In this document: in pieces, positions 21,961 through 32,984 of the stretch
How the letters are laid out: each line of letters starts with the position of its first letter
Numbering within the stretch: position 1 is the stretch's first letter
Assembly: GCF_019279795.1 (NCBI RefSeq)
Contig: NC_056732.1
Coordinates: 183,177,677-183,241,676 of the forward strand
Direction: 5' to 3'
From: Protopterus annectens
Taxonomy: Eukaryota > Chordata > Ceratodontiformes > Protopteridae
Length of the DNA: 64,000 nt
Position numbers and translations under genes: made by a program
Notes under the pieces: model-generated
What the model was told of the DNA's origin: nothing
The model's database searches: none
The model's input: only the letters and a program-made list of their open reading frames with translations

Positions 21961-23639
21961 ACACTGCTGTGATGATGTACTGGTAGTGGGTGCGGTCAGT
22001 GTCATATTGGCTACACCCCCATGTCCCACATTGGCCCATTTAAAAGGTGGCAACCCTAATCATTAAATGTAACTCTAGACTCTGCCCACATGGGGTCTAG
22101 CATCTTGATTTTTTTGTCTACTTCCAGGTATCCCACAATGCGGTGTTTCACTTTAAAATATTAGATCATAGCCCCTAAACTCTTGTCAATGCATTGATTT
22201 CACATGTGCTTTCACATATAACCTACTTTCTTTTAGTCAGTCAGGTTTAATTACCATTTTTGCTTTTTGATGGCTACTTAAAAGGCAAACAGGAATAATC
22301 ACACAGAACAGTATTCTCAGCACATGTACTTTGTCTCTTGCTATAATCTATCAATCACAGCAGTAAACAGCTCATATTTGCCACTTTGACAGATACAAGG
22401 GGGGTGTTTAGGGGAAGGGAGATGAGCTTAAGGACTACAACTCAAGCTTAACAAAAGAATGAAAATTGGCTACTTTAGAAAGAAAAAGAAGTAACAGGCA
22501 CTGAGAAATTATAGCTGAAGCAATTGTTCTAAATTGGTTTATTTAAATGTTTTTGTTTATATGTTCCCATTTTCTTGCCAAGTATGAGATGATTCCAAGT
22601 GAATGCTTTGGAGCTAAACACTTGAGCGGGAAGAGAAGAAGTATGTAAGACTTTGTTGTATTTGACTACTCCATAGTTTGATTTTCTCAGCTTTAATGTT
22701 CTTAGTTTGTGACTCTGAACAACCAGACACTCCTCAGAGGTCACCATGGAAAAGATCCTTGTACCTAGGACATTTGACCACTTTTTAAGTAAGTAAAACA
22801 GCACATAATGTTATTACCAAAGATGGCTAAGTGAATTTTGGAAGTTCTTAGGAATGATGGATGCAGACAAATAACTTTGTGCATTTTTGAACATTATTGA
22901 CATATATCAAATCCTTGTGTATGTTTATGAAAAGTCCTCAACCTTTGAAATTTTGACTGTGTTGAATGAGTGATGGCCAAAGGTAATTGCAACAATGCAA
23001 ATTAGAGTGAAAGTGAAATACCACTGGCACAGAGCAATGCGATTGGTCAAATGTGATGCTTTAATTATCAGATACTAGCTTATTCTGCTCAAAAATGTCA
23101 TCTAGAGATATAGGTATGGAAGGTAAAGATATTCAATTTGTGAATAGGTTTGATAGGAGACATAGATGATAAGTGTTAATGAATGCTGGATAAATTAAAA
23201 TAAATATGAATGTAACAAATGGAAGATGTTGAGAGTATCTCCCTCTTACTCTGGTGTGGGTAGAGAGGAATTGATTCAGTATCAGAGATCCAAGTCCAGG
23301 AGGATGAGGTGCCCAAAACAAAACCAATAAACAGGAAAAAAGCACCAGCAAGCTGTAACCACCTTAAAACATTTAATGTGTTCCACAGCAAGCAAAGCCC
23401 AACACAGCACACAATGATAACGCTGAAACTACTACCAGTTCGTTTTCGTCTCCAGGACTGTATGCCAGCTCATTACTCATGATACCATTATGACAAAGAA
23501 GAAAGTGTTAAACAAAACACAAGATCAATAAAGAGAATTATTAGACACAGGAGCCATTGTTTTCCTAACTCCAGGTTTCATTAAGGAAAGGGAGTTTTGC
23601 AAACTCAAGGAATACATACATATATGCATACTGTAAGAG
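21961..23639. other. anonymous DNA between the two inverted repeat copies
   Basis: Short chance frames only; nothing assignable. Confidence 0.35.
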
Positions 23640-23960
23640 CTATACCGCTCAACCTCTTACCACAAAAAATCTGAACAAGGCCAAAAATAATGGGGGGAGA
23701 CAAAGCCCAAAAATAGGGAGACATTTTAATATTGCTCTTATAAACTTTGAAAGTTGTTAGAATAAAAGGTCTTGTGTTACCATGGATTTTCTGAAGGATA
23801 TGAAGTCTGAAACTCAAATGCCTTTCATTATTTATCAAATTTAACTCTCACTGATTTGCCAGAAAAATCCAGAAAATCACAAATTTTATGAGGAATAGAC
23901 CAAAAATATGAGTAAAAAATCAGGACATTTTGTGAAAATCTGGACAGCTGAGAGGTCTGG
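23640..23960 (-). repeat. dispersed ~300-bp repeat, copy 2
   Basis: Minus-strand copy of the repeat at 21655-21960. Together the copies form a large inverted pair 1.7 kb apart. They diverge independently, so this is more likely two insertions than one palindrome. Confidence 0.8.
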
Positions 23961-24112
23961 TAAGAGCAGGTTTCACTTGTCTATTATTTAATATCTGTAA
24001 TAAAATCACAGTAATAACGTTATTCATTACAGTTATTTCCAGCTTCAGTTCTAGTTCTTCCAGTTATTTCAAGCATAATACATTTTTTTTTCACTTCTTA
24101 CACATACATGTT

Positions 24113-24325
24113 GTTGCCTCACAATAAGACGCTGTCCGGTTCGATTCTCAGCTAGAGCGTCTTCTGCATGAAGACATGCATGAATGGGTGTACCTTCGTT
24201 GAAGGTTGTGCGTAAGGGCTGGCAACTCAGCATGTACAAATCTATCTGCCAATCATTAGCAGACGGGAGTTCCGCTGTGGCGACCCCTAACCAGGAAAAG
24301 CCGAAAGACACAACAACAACAACAC
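24113..24325 (+). mobile_element. tRNA-related SINE, 5'-truncated
   Basis: GGTTCGATTCTC at about 24138 fits a Pol III B box, preceded by 'gttgcctcacaataaga' as in the 3' half of fish tRNA-derived SINEs. The body ends 'tccgctgtggcgacccctaa...aagccgaaag', a tail often seen in fish genomic repeats, and finishes in (ACA)n at 24307-24325. No A box is visible, so the copy lacks its 5' end. Confidence 0.6.
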
Positions 24326-24406
24326 ATACATATAGATATTTACAAACATACATAAACTGATATAAAGTACAGGTATTATACAACTCCCCCCCCATTAATA
24401 TTAAAA

Positions 24407-24716
24407 AACGTGCATGCTGATTGGTCAGCGTGCACGTTGTAAATCAGAGTTATAGTAATGGAAAAAGGTCCGGTCGCCCGGACTTTTTCCATTACTATAA
24501 CTCTTTTTTCTCACTGTTTCGCTATGTTAAACTCAGCTTTAAAAAAAGCAACGGAGGTTCTCCGTTGCTTTTTTTAAAGCTGTCTAGCTATGTTAAACTC
24601 ATTTAACATAGTGAAAACAGTTTGTACAAGCAACGGAGAACTTGCTTTCTCCGTTGCTTTTGCCCACAGTTCTGATGTACTGCGTAGGCATACGCATGCA
24701 CAGAACATCAGAACTG
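24407..24716. repeat. cluster of consecutive near-perfect palindromes
   Basis: Hairpins follow one another: 24407-24438 (ACGTGCATGCTGA arm), 24446-24504 (AGAGTTATAGTAATGG arm, about 28 bp) and 24535-24581 (AGCTTTAAAAAAAGCAACGG arm, 22 bp). The last is enclosed by a weaker pair, 24512-24534 with 24602-24621 (CTATGTTAAA). Next are 24628-24660 (AAGCAACGGAGAA arm) and 24667-24716 (CAGTTCTGATGT arm with an inner TGCGTA/TACGCA). Two hairpins share the word AGCAACGGAG. No coding potential. It abuts the 3' end of a CR1-like LINE. Confidence 0.9.
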
Positions 24717-24759
24717 CCACAGAATACCAGACAGCTGTGGAAGGGCAGCAAGGAGGCTT

Positions 24760-27216
24760 AGGTTCATAGGTTCATAGGTTCATACTAGGCTATCTGCCCG
24801 AGGGCATTTACAAGCCTAGCCCATAGTTTTGTGGCTTACGCCACCCCTTTAGTATGGGGAACTATACCCATTATTTTGCTGTGCCTCTGTCGAGCAGTGA
24901 CACTGAGGTAATCCCTGGGGTATATCTGCGATCTCCCATCCATTGGTCAAGATTTCTCTTGAACAAGGCCAGCAAGGTGCTCCGCCTCACATATACCGGG
25001 ATTTTATTCCACAGCATAGGGAGTCTTTGGGTGATGAATCTATCCCTCCAGCACGTCCTATTAATAGCCGTGTCGAGGTTTAAGTCTCCTGCCCTTGTGG
25101 CTCTGACGGATCTAGATTTTTTGAGGTGAAGCATATTCATCAAATCTGGGTTTGACATGGCCTTGTATGTTAGGCAAAGGTCACCTCTGAGCAAGCGACT
25201 GAATAGAGCTGGAGTTCATTCAGTCGGGCAGCATAGGACAGATGTTTGAGACCCTTTATCCTTTTGATGAGGAACTTTTGTGGCCTCTCCAGCTGCTGCA
25301 AGTGTCGGGTCAGATACATTCCGAATGGGGCATTGTACTCAATCATTGGTCTGATGAGTGATGAGTATAGGAGACTATGACCTCCCTTGATCTAGATGAG
25401 AATCCCTTCATGATAAGGTGGGCAATGTAGAAGGTCTTCCTAACTACTTTAGCTACATGGGTGTCGAATGACAGACTACTATCAACCTGGGTCCCCAGGT
25501 CCCTGATAACTTCTTCTGTGCTCAGTGGATTGCCACCTATTTGGTAGCTAGGGGTAACCTTGTTTTCCCGAAGGGTATGACTATGCATTTTTGGCATTTA
25601 ACTTTAGGCCATGGCTCTGGCACCAGTTATCCATTTCTGTGAGACCCTTCTGAAGGATATCTGTGTCAGATGTGTTTTCTACTATGGCGCCCAGTTTGCA
25701 GTCATCTGCAAACTTTGTCAGCATAACCCTCCTGTGTTTGCTTGTACTTGGAAAAGTAGATGCCAAACAAGAGTGGGCCCAGGAATGAGCCCTGTGGTAC
25801 ACCACTTGTGACAGGCTTTGAGTCTGACATGGCGCCAGCAACTCTGACCCTGTGGGTTCTGTCACCCAGCCAGTTTGCAACCCATCTTGTGATGTATGGG
25901 TTAACATTTAAGCTGATGAGTTTTTCAATGATACCCGAGTGGGGTATTGTATCAAGGCCTTCGCCAGATCGAGGTAGGCTGTATGGACTGCCTTTCCTCA
26001 TCAATGGCTTTGGTGACTGTTTCAAAAAGTCAACCAAGTTTAGAAGGCATGATCTGCCTTTGACAAAGCCAAACTGGGATGGATCCAAAGTCTGCAAATT
26101 CCCTATGTCTTTATTTATGAGGTCCATTATGATCCTCTCCATGGCTTTGCAGATAAGGCTTGTCAAGCTAATGGGCGGTAATTTCCTGGGTTGGTGGAGG
26201 CACCGCCTTTGTGAAGTGGGACCACAGTTGCAGTGCGCCACTCCTGGATCCAGAGGTAAGACTATGATTAAACAGCTGTCCTAGCTGTGGGTTTAATTCC
26301 TCGTTGAGTTCTGTGGAGCACACAGCCGGGGACACCATCAGGTCCCATGGATGCTGTGTTTTTGCTTTGGAGAGAGCAGTTCTCACTTGGGCGGAGATGT
26401 TTGGGGCTGCAATCGCTGGTATAGATATCTCTCCTTTTGGGGGGAGAAGTTTGCACTGAACCTGTCAGCCAGTATGTTGGCAATGTCTGTAGGATCAGTA
26501 ATCTTCACATCATTTTGAACTAGTTCTGAGCATATCTGGGAGTTTCCTCCCAGGTTTCTAACATAGCTAAAGAAGGCCTTATGATTGTCTTTTGAGTCTT
26601 TAGCTATTTTTCTCTCAAAATTTGCTTTGGATGATTTTATGAGAGCTCTTAGTTTTTTACTTATAGTGATCAAGGGTGTCTTACCTTTTAAGGATTTTGC
26701 TCTATCTTGTAGTAGCTTCCTCCTTTTGTTGTAGAGTTTGTTTATGGCTGGGGTCCACCAGACTGGACGCTTGCCTTTGGTACAAAGAGTCTTTGTTTTG
26801 CTTGGGATTGCCTTATCCATGCAGTCCTGCAGGTGCTGGTAGAAGGCATTTGTAAGTGATTCAGCGGCTTGAGTACTGTTTTCTGCCGGCTCAGGGGCCT
26901 TAAAGGAGACCACACTAGTCTTTAGAAGTGTGAGGTCGGCTTTGAAGTTCTTTACTGTGGTCTTTTTATTTCAGGTGGGGTGGGATGAGGACCTCCAGCG
27001 AGATTAGTTTGTGATCTGATCTCACCAGTGAGGGGTATACTTCCGGTGTTGAACATTGTGCTCCCATGTTCGTGATGATGAGATCAAGTATGTTTTCTCC
27101 TCTTGTGGGGATGGTGACTAGTTGTTCCATGGCATTTGAGTTTATGAATTCCAGGAACTTTTGGGCTAGGGTGTTTGGGCTTGAGTAGTGTTCCCAGTCT
27201 ATATTAGGGTAATTGA
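24760..27216 (-). mobile_element. CR1-like LINE, 5'-truncated in the endonuclease (subfamily B)
   Basis: Minus strand from 27216: endonuclease C-terminal part (FNYPNIDWE, LVTIPTRGENILDLIITN, SDHKLISL), a linker (RPVWWTPAINKLYNKRRKLL, KAFFSYVRNLGGNSQI), then RT. RT landmarks are SLICKAMERIIMDLINKDIG, LDPSQFGFVKGRSCLLNLVD, GVPQGSFLGPLLFGIYFS, LTKFADDCKLGA and HGLKLNAKN. The C-terminus reads INRTCWRDRFITQRLPMLWN, and the 3' end is ATGAACCT repeats at 24760-24784. Frameshifts lie near 25200-25350, 25590, 25900 and 26400-26480. Its 5' truncation coincides with the start of a palindrome (27217) and its 3' end lies next to another palindrome cluster. Confidence 0.9.
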
Positions 27217-27435
27217 ATTATACAATGCCATTATTTAAGAAAAGTAATTATTTTTTTTCTTAAATAATGTCATTGTATAATAGCAATAACCCACTTCTGG
27301 GTGTGGGTAATGCTGGATTCACCCACGGTTGGCTTTGTTTGGCCACTCAGGCTTCACCCTTGTGACCAAACCACGCCAACCGTGAGTAAATCCAGCATTA
27401 CCCACACCCAGGCGTGGGTTATTGCTATAGTAATG
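27217..27435. repeat. two adjacent palindromes right of the CR1 copy
   Basis: First: 27217-27281, arms ATTATACAATG...CATTGTATAAT of about 27 bp with an A/T loop. Second: 27282-27426, arms starting AGCAATAACCCAC and pairing with GTGGGTTATTGCT, about 52 bp each with a ~40-bp loop. The right shoulder reads CTATAGTAATG, which resembles TTATAGTAATGG in the left cluster at 24450-24461. Confidence 0.88.
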
Positions 27436-28990
27436 CCCTTCTAGCTAGTCAATATACCAACAAAGTCACCACAAAAATACGGTTCCGAGATACTCTTAAA
27501 ATATCTAAACTACTGTTTGTTTTAATATAATTTGGTAGTTTATTCCATGCATCAGTTACTACCTCAGAGTATCAAGTATATTTTGCATTTCTATATAATT
27601 TCTTACCCTGCTATTCTTTGATAACCACAGATATTTCCAAAGGTAGTTGTCTTTAAATGCCCCATAGTCCTGAACAAGGGCTCTTCTTAAATATCTGTAT
27701 GAAGCACTGTACATGTTCAAATATTCTGATGTTTCATAATAACTTAGACTTTTATATCCTTGCATGCCCTTGGTATATTTCTACTGTATTCTTTCCAGCT
27801 TACTCATGCTAGATTTCTTATAAGTGTTCCATATTATTATTCCATAGTCTAGTTGGAGTCTACTGTAACAATAATCATTTAGTCACTATGAAAAAGGAAA
27901 CACTTGTTGGCATTTTGTTGAGATGTGCGATAATATGAAGGCAAGGTTGAATTGTTACTCCTTGTAATAATATCTTGTGGAATGTGAGTGTCAGCAAAAT
28001 GTCAGTAAAGTAGTTATTCATAAGTTTGAGCATTTGCTAGTAAAGTAGTACACTAATATAGTCTGAGTAAACATTGACAAAGTCATCCAAACATCCAGGG
28101 ATTGCTCATTTCATTAAAACTTTGGTTTGTAAGTGTAGTGCATGTGAGAGGGTGGGTGGTATTGAAATGATCATTGAGGTATATGACCCCCCCCCAGAAA
28201 TGAAGTAGTTTTTCCAAAGAGGTTGAAGACGGCATAAAGTCCAACACAGAAGAGTTGGAAAAATAGCAGAGCAAGAATTGGATCTCAGGTTAGTTTTCCA
28301 AGTTGAAAAAAAAAGGAACAATCCATAACAATAACAAAGAGAGAACTTTATTAAAATAATAAACAACTAGCTTTCAGGCACAACTGCTCCTTCTGAAGTG
28401 AATCCAGACAGAATTTTTCTAGCACAATTAAATGGCAAATTCAATCACATGACTTACTGAGTAAAATAATCCATTTGGTGTTTTATGGATTGTTTCTTAA
28501 GTATCAGTTTATGGAAGAGGAAATTATTCAACCTTGGCTTGCTAGCATTCAATAATGTAATTAATATATTTTCAGCATTTCAGTTTGGTTAACTGTATCT
28601 ATCACCTCCCCTTACTGTATTATAGACCAGTTGTAAATATAAACATGGAAACTATGGTCCACACCTTACTCATATAAATGTTTTGCCATGCTTTGCTCAG
28701 GCATTCTTATTAGAGGCATTTCTTATGTGAGTGTGAGATGTGTTCTCATATTCTGGCTTTCTACTTTCAATTAGATTTATCAACATAGAAGACATACATT
28801 TACATAATTTCACTTAAAATATAGCATTTATGGGAGTATCCCTAAACTCGATTGTGCTGTTGCAATGACTTTGGGTTATACACACATCATATGATTTTCT
28901 GTCAAGTGTATTCCTTTCACATAGTTCTCTAAGTTTAGTCCTTTTACAGGCTTGTGTTACAATTATATTTGGCTCTAGCTTAGTTAGTGC
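27436..28990. other. anonymous DNA with a possible Penelope-type terminus
   Basis: Mostly unclassified. On the minus strand at about 28410-28325, CTTCAGAAGGAGC ... CCTGAAAGCTAG ... AATAAAG resembles the layout of Penelope 3' ends in this window, but too weakly for a call. Confidence 0.3.
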
Positions 28991-29142
28991 AATCCACACT
29001 TCAATTGAAGCATGACTGGATTTGAAGAAAACTACTGCAGAGTTTATGCATCAAATTAAAACAGTCATGGAAAATTCTGATTCTCAGCCCAGGTCTGTTC
29101 AGGCTACACTGATACAGCATTATGCAGAGTTAACATAGCACA

Positions 29143-29464
29143 GTGCCATCAGTGCAGCACATTCTACAGACAGGAGGGAGCTCCTGGTGTGCCATCAGTG
29201 CAGCACATTCTACAGACAGGAGAGAGCCCCTGGTGTGCCATCAGTGCAGCACATTCTACAGACAGGAGAGAGCCCCTGGTGTGCTGTCAGTGCAGCACAC
29301 TCTACAGAGAGGAGAGAGCTCCTGGTGTGCTGTCAGTGCAGCACATTCTATAGACAGGAGGGAGCTCCTGGTGTGCCATCCGTGCAGCACATTCTACAGA
29401 CAGGAGAGAGCTCCTGGTGTGCTGTCTGTGCAGCACATTCTACAGACAGGAAGGAGCTCCTTGT
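29143..29464. repeat. 46-bp minisatellite, 7 units
   Basis: Unit starts at 29143, 29189, 29235, 29281, 29327, 29373 and 29419, each 'gtgccatcagtgcagcacat'-like and followed by 'tctacagacaggag'. The units are about 90% identical, so the array is younger than its surroundings. Because 46 is not a multiple of three, the array is open in shifted frames (the repeated peptides SVQHILQTG and QCSTFYRQE), which is an artefact. Confidence 0.95.
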
Positions 29465-30063
29465 GTACTCATAGCAACTTCAACAAAAGGTGGCAGACCT
29501 AGAAAATCATGTCTGCAGAAATAATCTGCTTATAACAGGCCTGCCAGAAAAAGATGAAGGTATAAAACCAAGAATTTTTCTATAAATGGAATTATGTGCT
29601 TTGTCAAATATCTCAAATCCCCCTGTTATTCACCTTTCTCAAAGAATTATGTTGTACTTTAACCTTAAGGGTGCTGGTGTTTATAATTGAAGGAAAAAGA
29701 TGATACAGTTGTTAACAAAATGGAGAGAGCAGGTGTATCGGCTACAATTAATTTTCTAAGGAGTGATTTCATTATCTAAAAGCGACATGCAGAATAAATT
29801 CTCCTGAAGAGACAGAGAGCTTTATTACAGGGCATTCAAATGCAACAGCTGAGATATGTGTGGAAGTGATGAAACAAAGCCCTGACCAGTCTGTAACCCA
29901 AAAGAAAAGGGACAGGACACCCTCAATATCTCTAATAAAACCCCAGTGTATAGTAAAGGTATTCTCTAAACACTGGGCATACAAATGTGAGGAGGGGAGC
30001 AATAAGAAAGGTGTAAGACAACTATTTCCTAACCTGATTCCAATAGACAACAGATTTATGCCT

Positions 30064-30400
30064 TCCAATAATCTGGATAAGGCAAATAGCCCAAATGGTC
30101 AACAGATTTACCCCTCCCAGAATCTGGATAAGGCAAATAGCCCAAATGGTCAACAGATGTACACCTCCCAGCAATCTGGATAAGACAAATAAACCAATTG
30201 GGGAACAGATTTATAGCTCCCAGCAATCTGGATAAGACAGATAGCCCAAATGGTAAACAGATTTACCCCTCCCAGAATCTGGATAAGACAAATAGCCCAA
30301 TTGGTGAACAGATTTACCCCTCCCAGAATCTGGATAAGGCAAATAGCCCAAATGGTGAACAGATTTACACCTCCCAGAATCTGGATAAGTCAAACAGCCT
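30064..30400 (+). repeat. 51-bp coding-phase tandem repeat
   Basis: About seven copies of a unit containing 'aatctggataaggcaaatagc'-type sequence. The 51-bp period keeps the frame and encodes NLDKANSPNGQQIYPSQ. One-base insertions (cagcaatctgg) at two units near 30170-30230 shift the frame and split the reading in two. The period in whole codons and conserved residues (LDK, NSPNG, QIYPSQ) suggest expansion while the frame was translated. Confidence 0.88.
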
Positions 30401-30550
30401 AAATGCTGAAGATGGCTTGTCATTTTTTGCACCTGATTTTTCTGTGGAAAAAATCTCCTCACTTGAAGAATCTTGGGTGGATGTTTCCAATCCTGCATCC
30501 TCTACTTCTAAGGAAGCTAGCCCTAAGTCAGGCCACCCACAGGCCTGAAG

Positions 30551-31599
30551 GAATAATAAGCTTTAAATGGTTGTATTTGTATTCCTGGTAATTCTAACCT
30601 CCCACTTTTCTATTATTTTTACCATTTACACTTTTCAGGGAGGGGGCATGGCACATTTATGCTTTGTTACTTTAGTCTGTATAAACCATCGTATTTAGCC
30701 TCTAGTGGTAAATTTGGTTTGTTTAGATACTTGTGAACACAGCATTTTCTTCTATAAACATTTTTTTCCTGTCCAGGTCTATGGCAGTTTATGGTGATAT
30801 GCTGTACACATGGCTTGATACTGGCAGTGTGGGCACAAGCTAGTGCTACAGTGGGGGTATACTTGATGGCGTACATTTTTCTTCCTTGGTGCCACGTCTG
30901 TAAGATCCTGCTTTGCATCTTTTTTAAAGGCAAGTGTTTTTTAACATTACTTCATCAGGATTTTAGAACATGATCCTTGTTAAATTCATGGTGATTTGCA
31001 AATATGGTACAACAGCTGATCCTGTGACAGTGTATTTTGCTGCACAGAAAGGCTGTGCTGCAGGGGAGAGGTTCATGGTTGTCTGACATTAGGAGTTTTC
31101 TTGCTTCAAGGTTTTTTTTTTTTGTAAATTAATTTTAGTTTGGTGGCTAGTCATCCAAACATACCTGCATTGAATCCAGTATTAATACGCATAGTAGAAT
31201 TTGCATGCTAACTCTTAGGTTGCTGAAGTTTAGCTTATTTGTCCCACTATCACCAGTTCTATTTATTATTTGTCTACTTTAATCTATTACAAAGGTTTGG
31301 ATGCTGATATAATTCACTGAACCCAGTGGTTACATGAGTAAGGTGGTAACTAATAAGGTATTTGACTTGAATCTTGAGGACATTTGAAGAACACGCCACG
31401 CCCTTAAAAAAAAAAAAAAAAAGACTTTTTCCATGAGCAATATGGGGAGGTGGTTCATTGCTCTAAGTCTCATATACTATGTCAGGGAACTGGAGCTCTT
31501 TTCATGAGCATTATCAGATCATGATATAGTAAGACTAGGGTTAGAATTTTAGTCTATGGCAGCACTTCACAGGCAATGAAAATTTGACCCCTTACTGTT
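30551..31599. other. unclassified DNA
   Basis: Contains a T-run (31110-31122), an A-run (31406-31422) and a CTTCATCAG word (30950-30958, the complement of CTGATGAAG). No gene is supported. Confidence 0.35.
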
Positions 31600-31676
31600 A
31601 AAAAATACTCAGTTCACCAAATCCCGTATGGAATAGATGATATGCAGATAACTGTGTACTGTAGATTAGAGACCCA

Positions 31677-32890
31677 GTGGGGATGTTTATTATTTCAACA
31701 TGTTTAAAAGGACTTTCATTTATTCCCACTACGTATAGTAGTTTTGAAGAAACTTTACGTGACTTTAAGCTGTTTGTACGTAATTTGTCATTAAGAATAG
31801 AGTTTAGAGGTAATATGGATGCCACTTACAATCAGGGTATGAAAAGACCCAGTACATATACTCCTCCCTTACATCCATTGCTAGCAGCATATAGTAAGCT
31901 AGTGGAAGATGATTTATATAGGATGAGAAATCCCATTAACTATAATAGAAGAGGTAAATATAATTTGACATTCAAACAGAAGGAGGCTTTAAATAAGTTA
32001 CGAAATAATACCACCATTACCATCAAGTCTGCTGACAAGGGAGGTGGGATAGTTGTTATGGATAGTTCCAAGTACCAAGAAAGCATGCTTGAGATGTTGA
32101 GTGACAGGAATTATTATATTCCTACTACCTTAGAAGCAGTCAACCGGTTGACTGATAGGATACACAGTATGTTGAATGATCTAGTAATGAGTAAAGTAAT
32201 AGATTTTAACTTGTTTAAATTTTTGGAAGTTATATATCCACTTATCCCGGTCATCCAAGGCCTTCCTAAGATACAAAAGGATAGGGAGAATCCGCCACTA
32301 AGACCTATTGTAGCAGGAAGGGTTGGTCTACTGAACCCCTATCCATCTATTTAGAGAAGCATTTGAGACCGATAGTTGATGCCAATATATTTATCTTGAA
32401 GGATACTAAACAGTTCCTGTTAGATTTATATGGTTTTATTGCAACGGTACCATCCGACCAAGAATATATTTTTGTCACTATGGATGTACATTCCTTATTT
32501 ACAGTGATTCCTAATTTGGAAGGGATAGAGATGGTAGACAGTTATTTAAGGAGAATGTCAGACAAGGGTGATGTTGAGATAGATCTATTAATGACTTTTT
32601 TGGAAGTTATACTGGAATTTAATACATTTTGCTTTAATGATAGGTTCTTCCTACAGAGGGATGGCGTGGCTATGGGCACTTCTTGTGCCAATAGCTACGC
32701 CAACCTGTTCATGGCTGAATGGGAAAACAAATTTATGTTCCAGATGTCTCATTTTAAGAATTTTGTTCCTTTTTACAGACAGTTTGTAGATGACCTGTTC
32801 CTTTTGTGGACAGGTACCTCTGATGATTTAGATATTTTCGAATATGAGATTAACTCTGTTACTAGATATCTTAAGTTTACAGTTGACTGA
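31677..32890 (+). pseudogene. Penelope-like reverse transcriptase
   Basis: Two frames (31677-32354 and 32363-32890) are joined by one frameshift near 32345. Landmarks: LKGLSFIPTTYSSFEETLRD (N-terminal motif), IKSADKGGGIVVMDSSKY (Penelope ADKGG block), GLPKIQKDRENPPLRPIV and FVTMDVHSLFTVIP (palm A aspartate). Then GVAMGTSCANSYANLFMAEW and YRQFVDDLFLLWTG (catalytic DD) follow. All catalytic aspartates are intact. After FTVD a stop occurs, yet the reading continues as KIPFLDIYIEKLGNG and GLYRKS, another stop, then NVLLHRHSMHPGY. RT of this class copies element RNA at a nick made by the linked endonuclease. Confidence 0.92.
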
Positions 32891-32984
32891 TCTTCTACTA
32901 AGATTCCATTCCTTGATATTTATATAGAAAAGCTAGGGAATGGAATGATTAATACAGGATTATATAGGAAGTCATGACATAAGA

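Larger units (their letters stand above)
29010..30550 (+). pseudogene. L1/Tx1-like ORF1 relic
   Basis: Peptide pieces on the plus strand read KTTAEFMHQIKTVMENSDSQ (about 29026-29085) and QQKVADLENHVCRNNLLITG followed by LPEKDEG (about 29476-29560). The latter is the coiled-coil-to-RRM junction typical of L1-type ORF1 proteins (…LENRSRRNNLRI.GLPE). These proteins bind element RNA as trimers. A 46-bp minisatellite (29143-29464) interrupts the two pieces. Further degenerate sequence leads to open frames 29860-30183 and 30198-30548, rich in a 17-residue repeat and ending DGLSFFAPDFSVEKISSLEE. Whether the repeat-bearing tail belongs to the same ORF1 is inference from position and strand. Confidence 0.6.

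Noticed and set aside
24113..24325. Functional tRNA gene
   Set aside because: Only a B-box-like stretch is present, with no A box or cloverleaf; the body and (ACA)n tail fit a SINE.
24446..24504. Perfect hairpin as a microRNA precursor or bacterial-type terminator
   Set aside because: One of a series of DNA palindromes; arms are too perfect and loop and flanks are not typical of miRNA, and the genome is eukaryotic.
29143..29502. 119- and 95-codon frames as a repetitive protein
   Set aside because: They are frame-shifted readings of one 46-bp minisatellite; the period is not a multiple of three.
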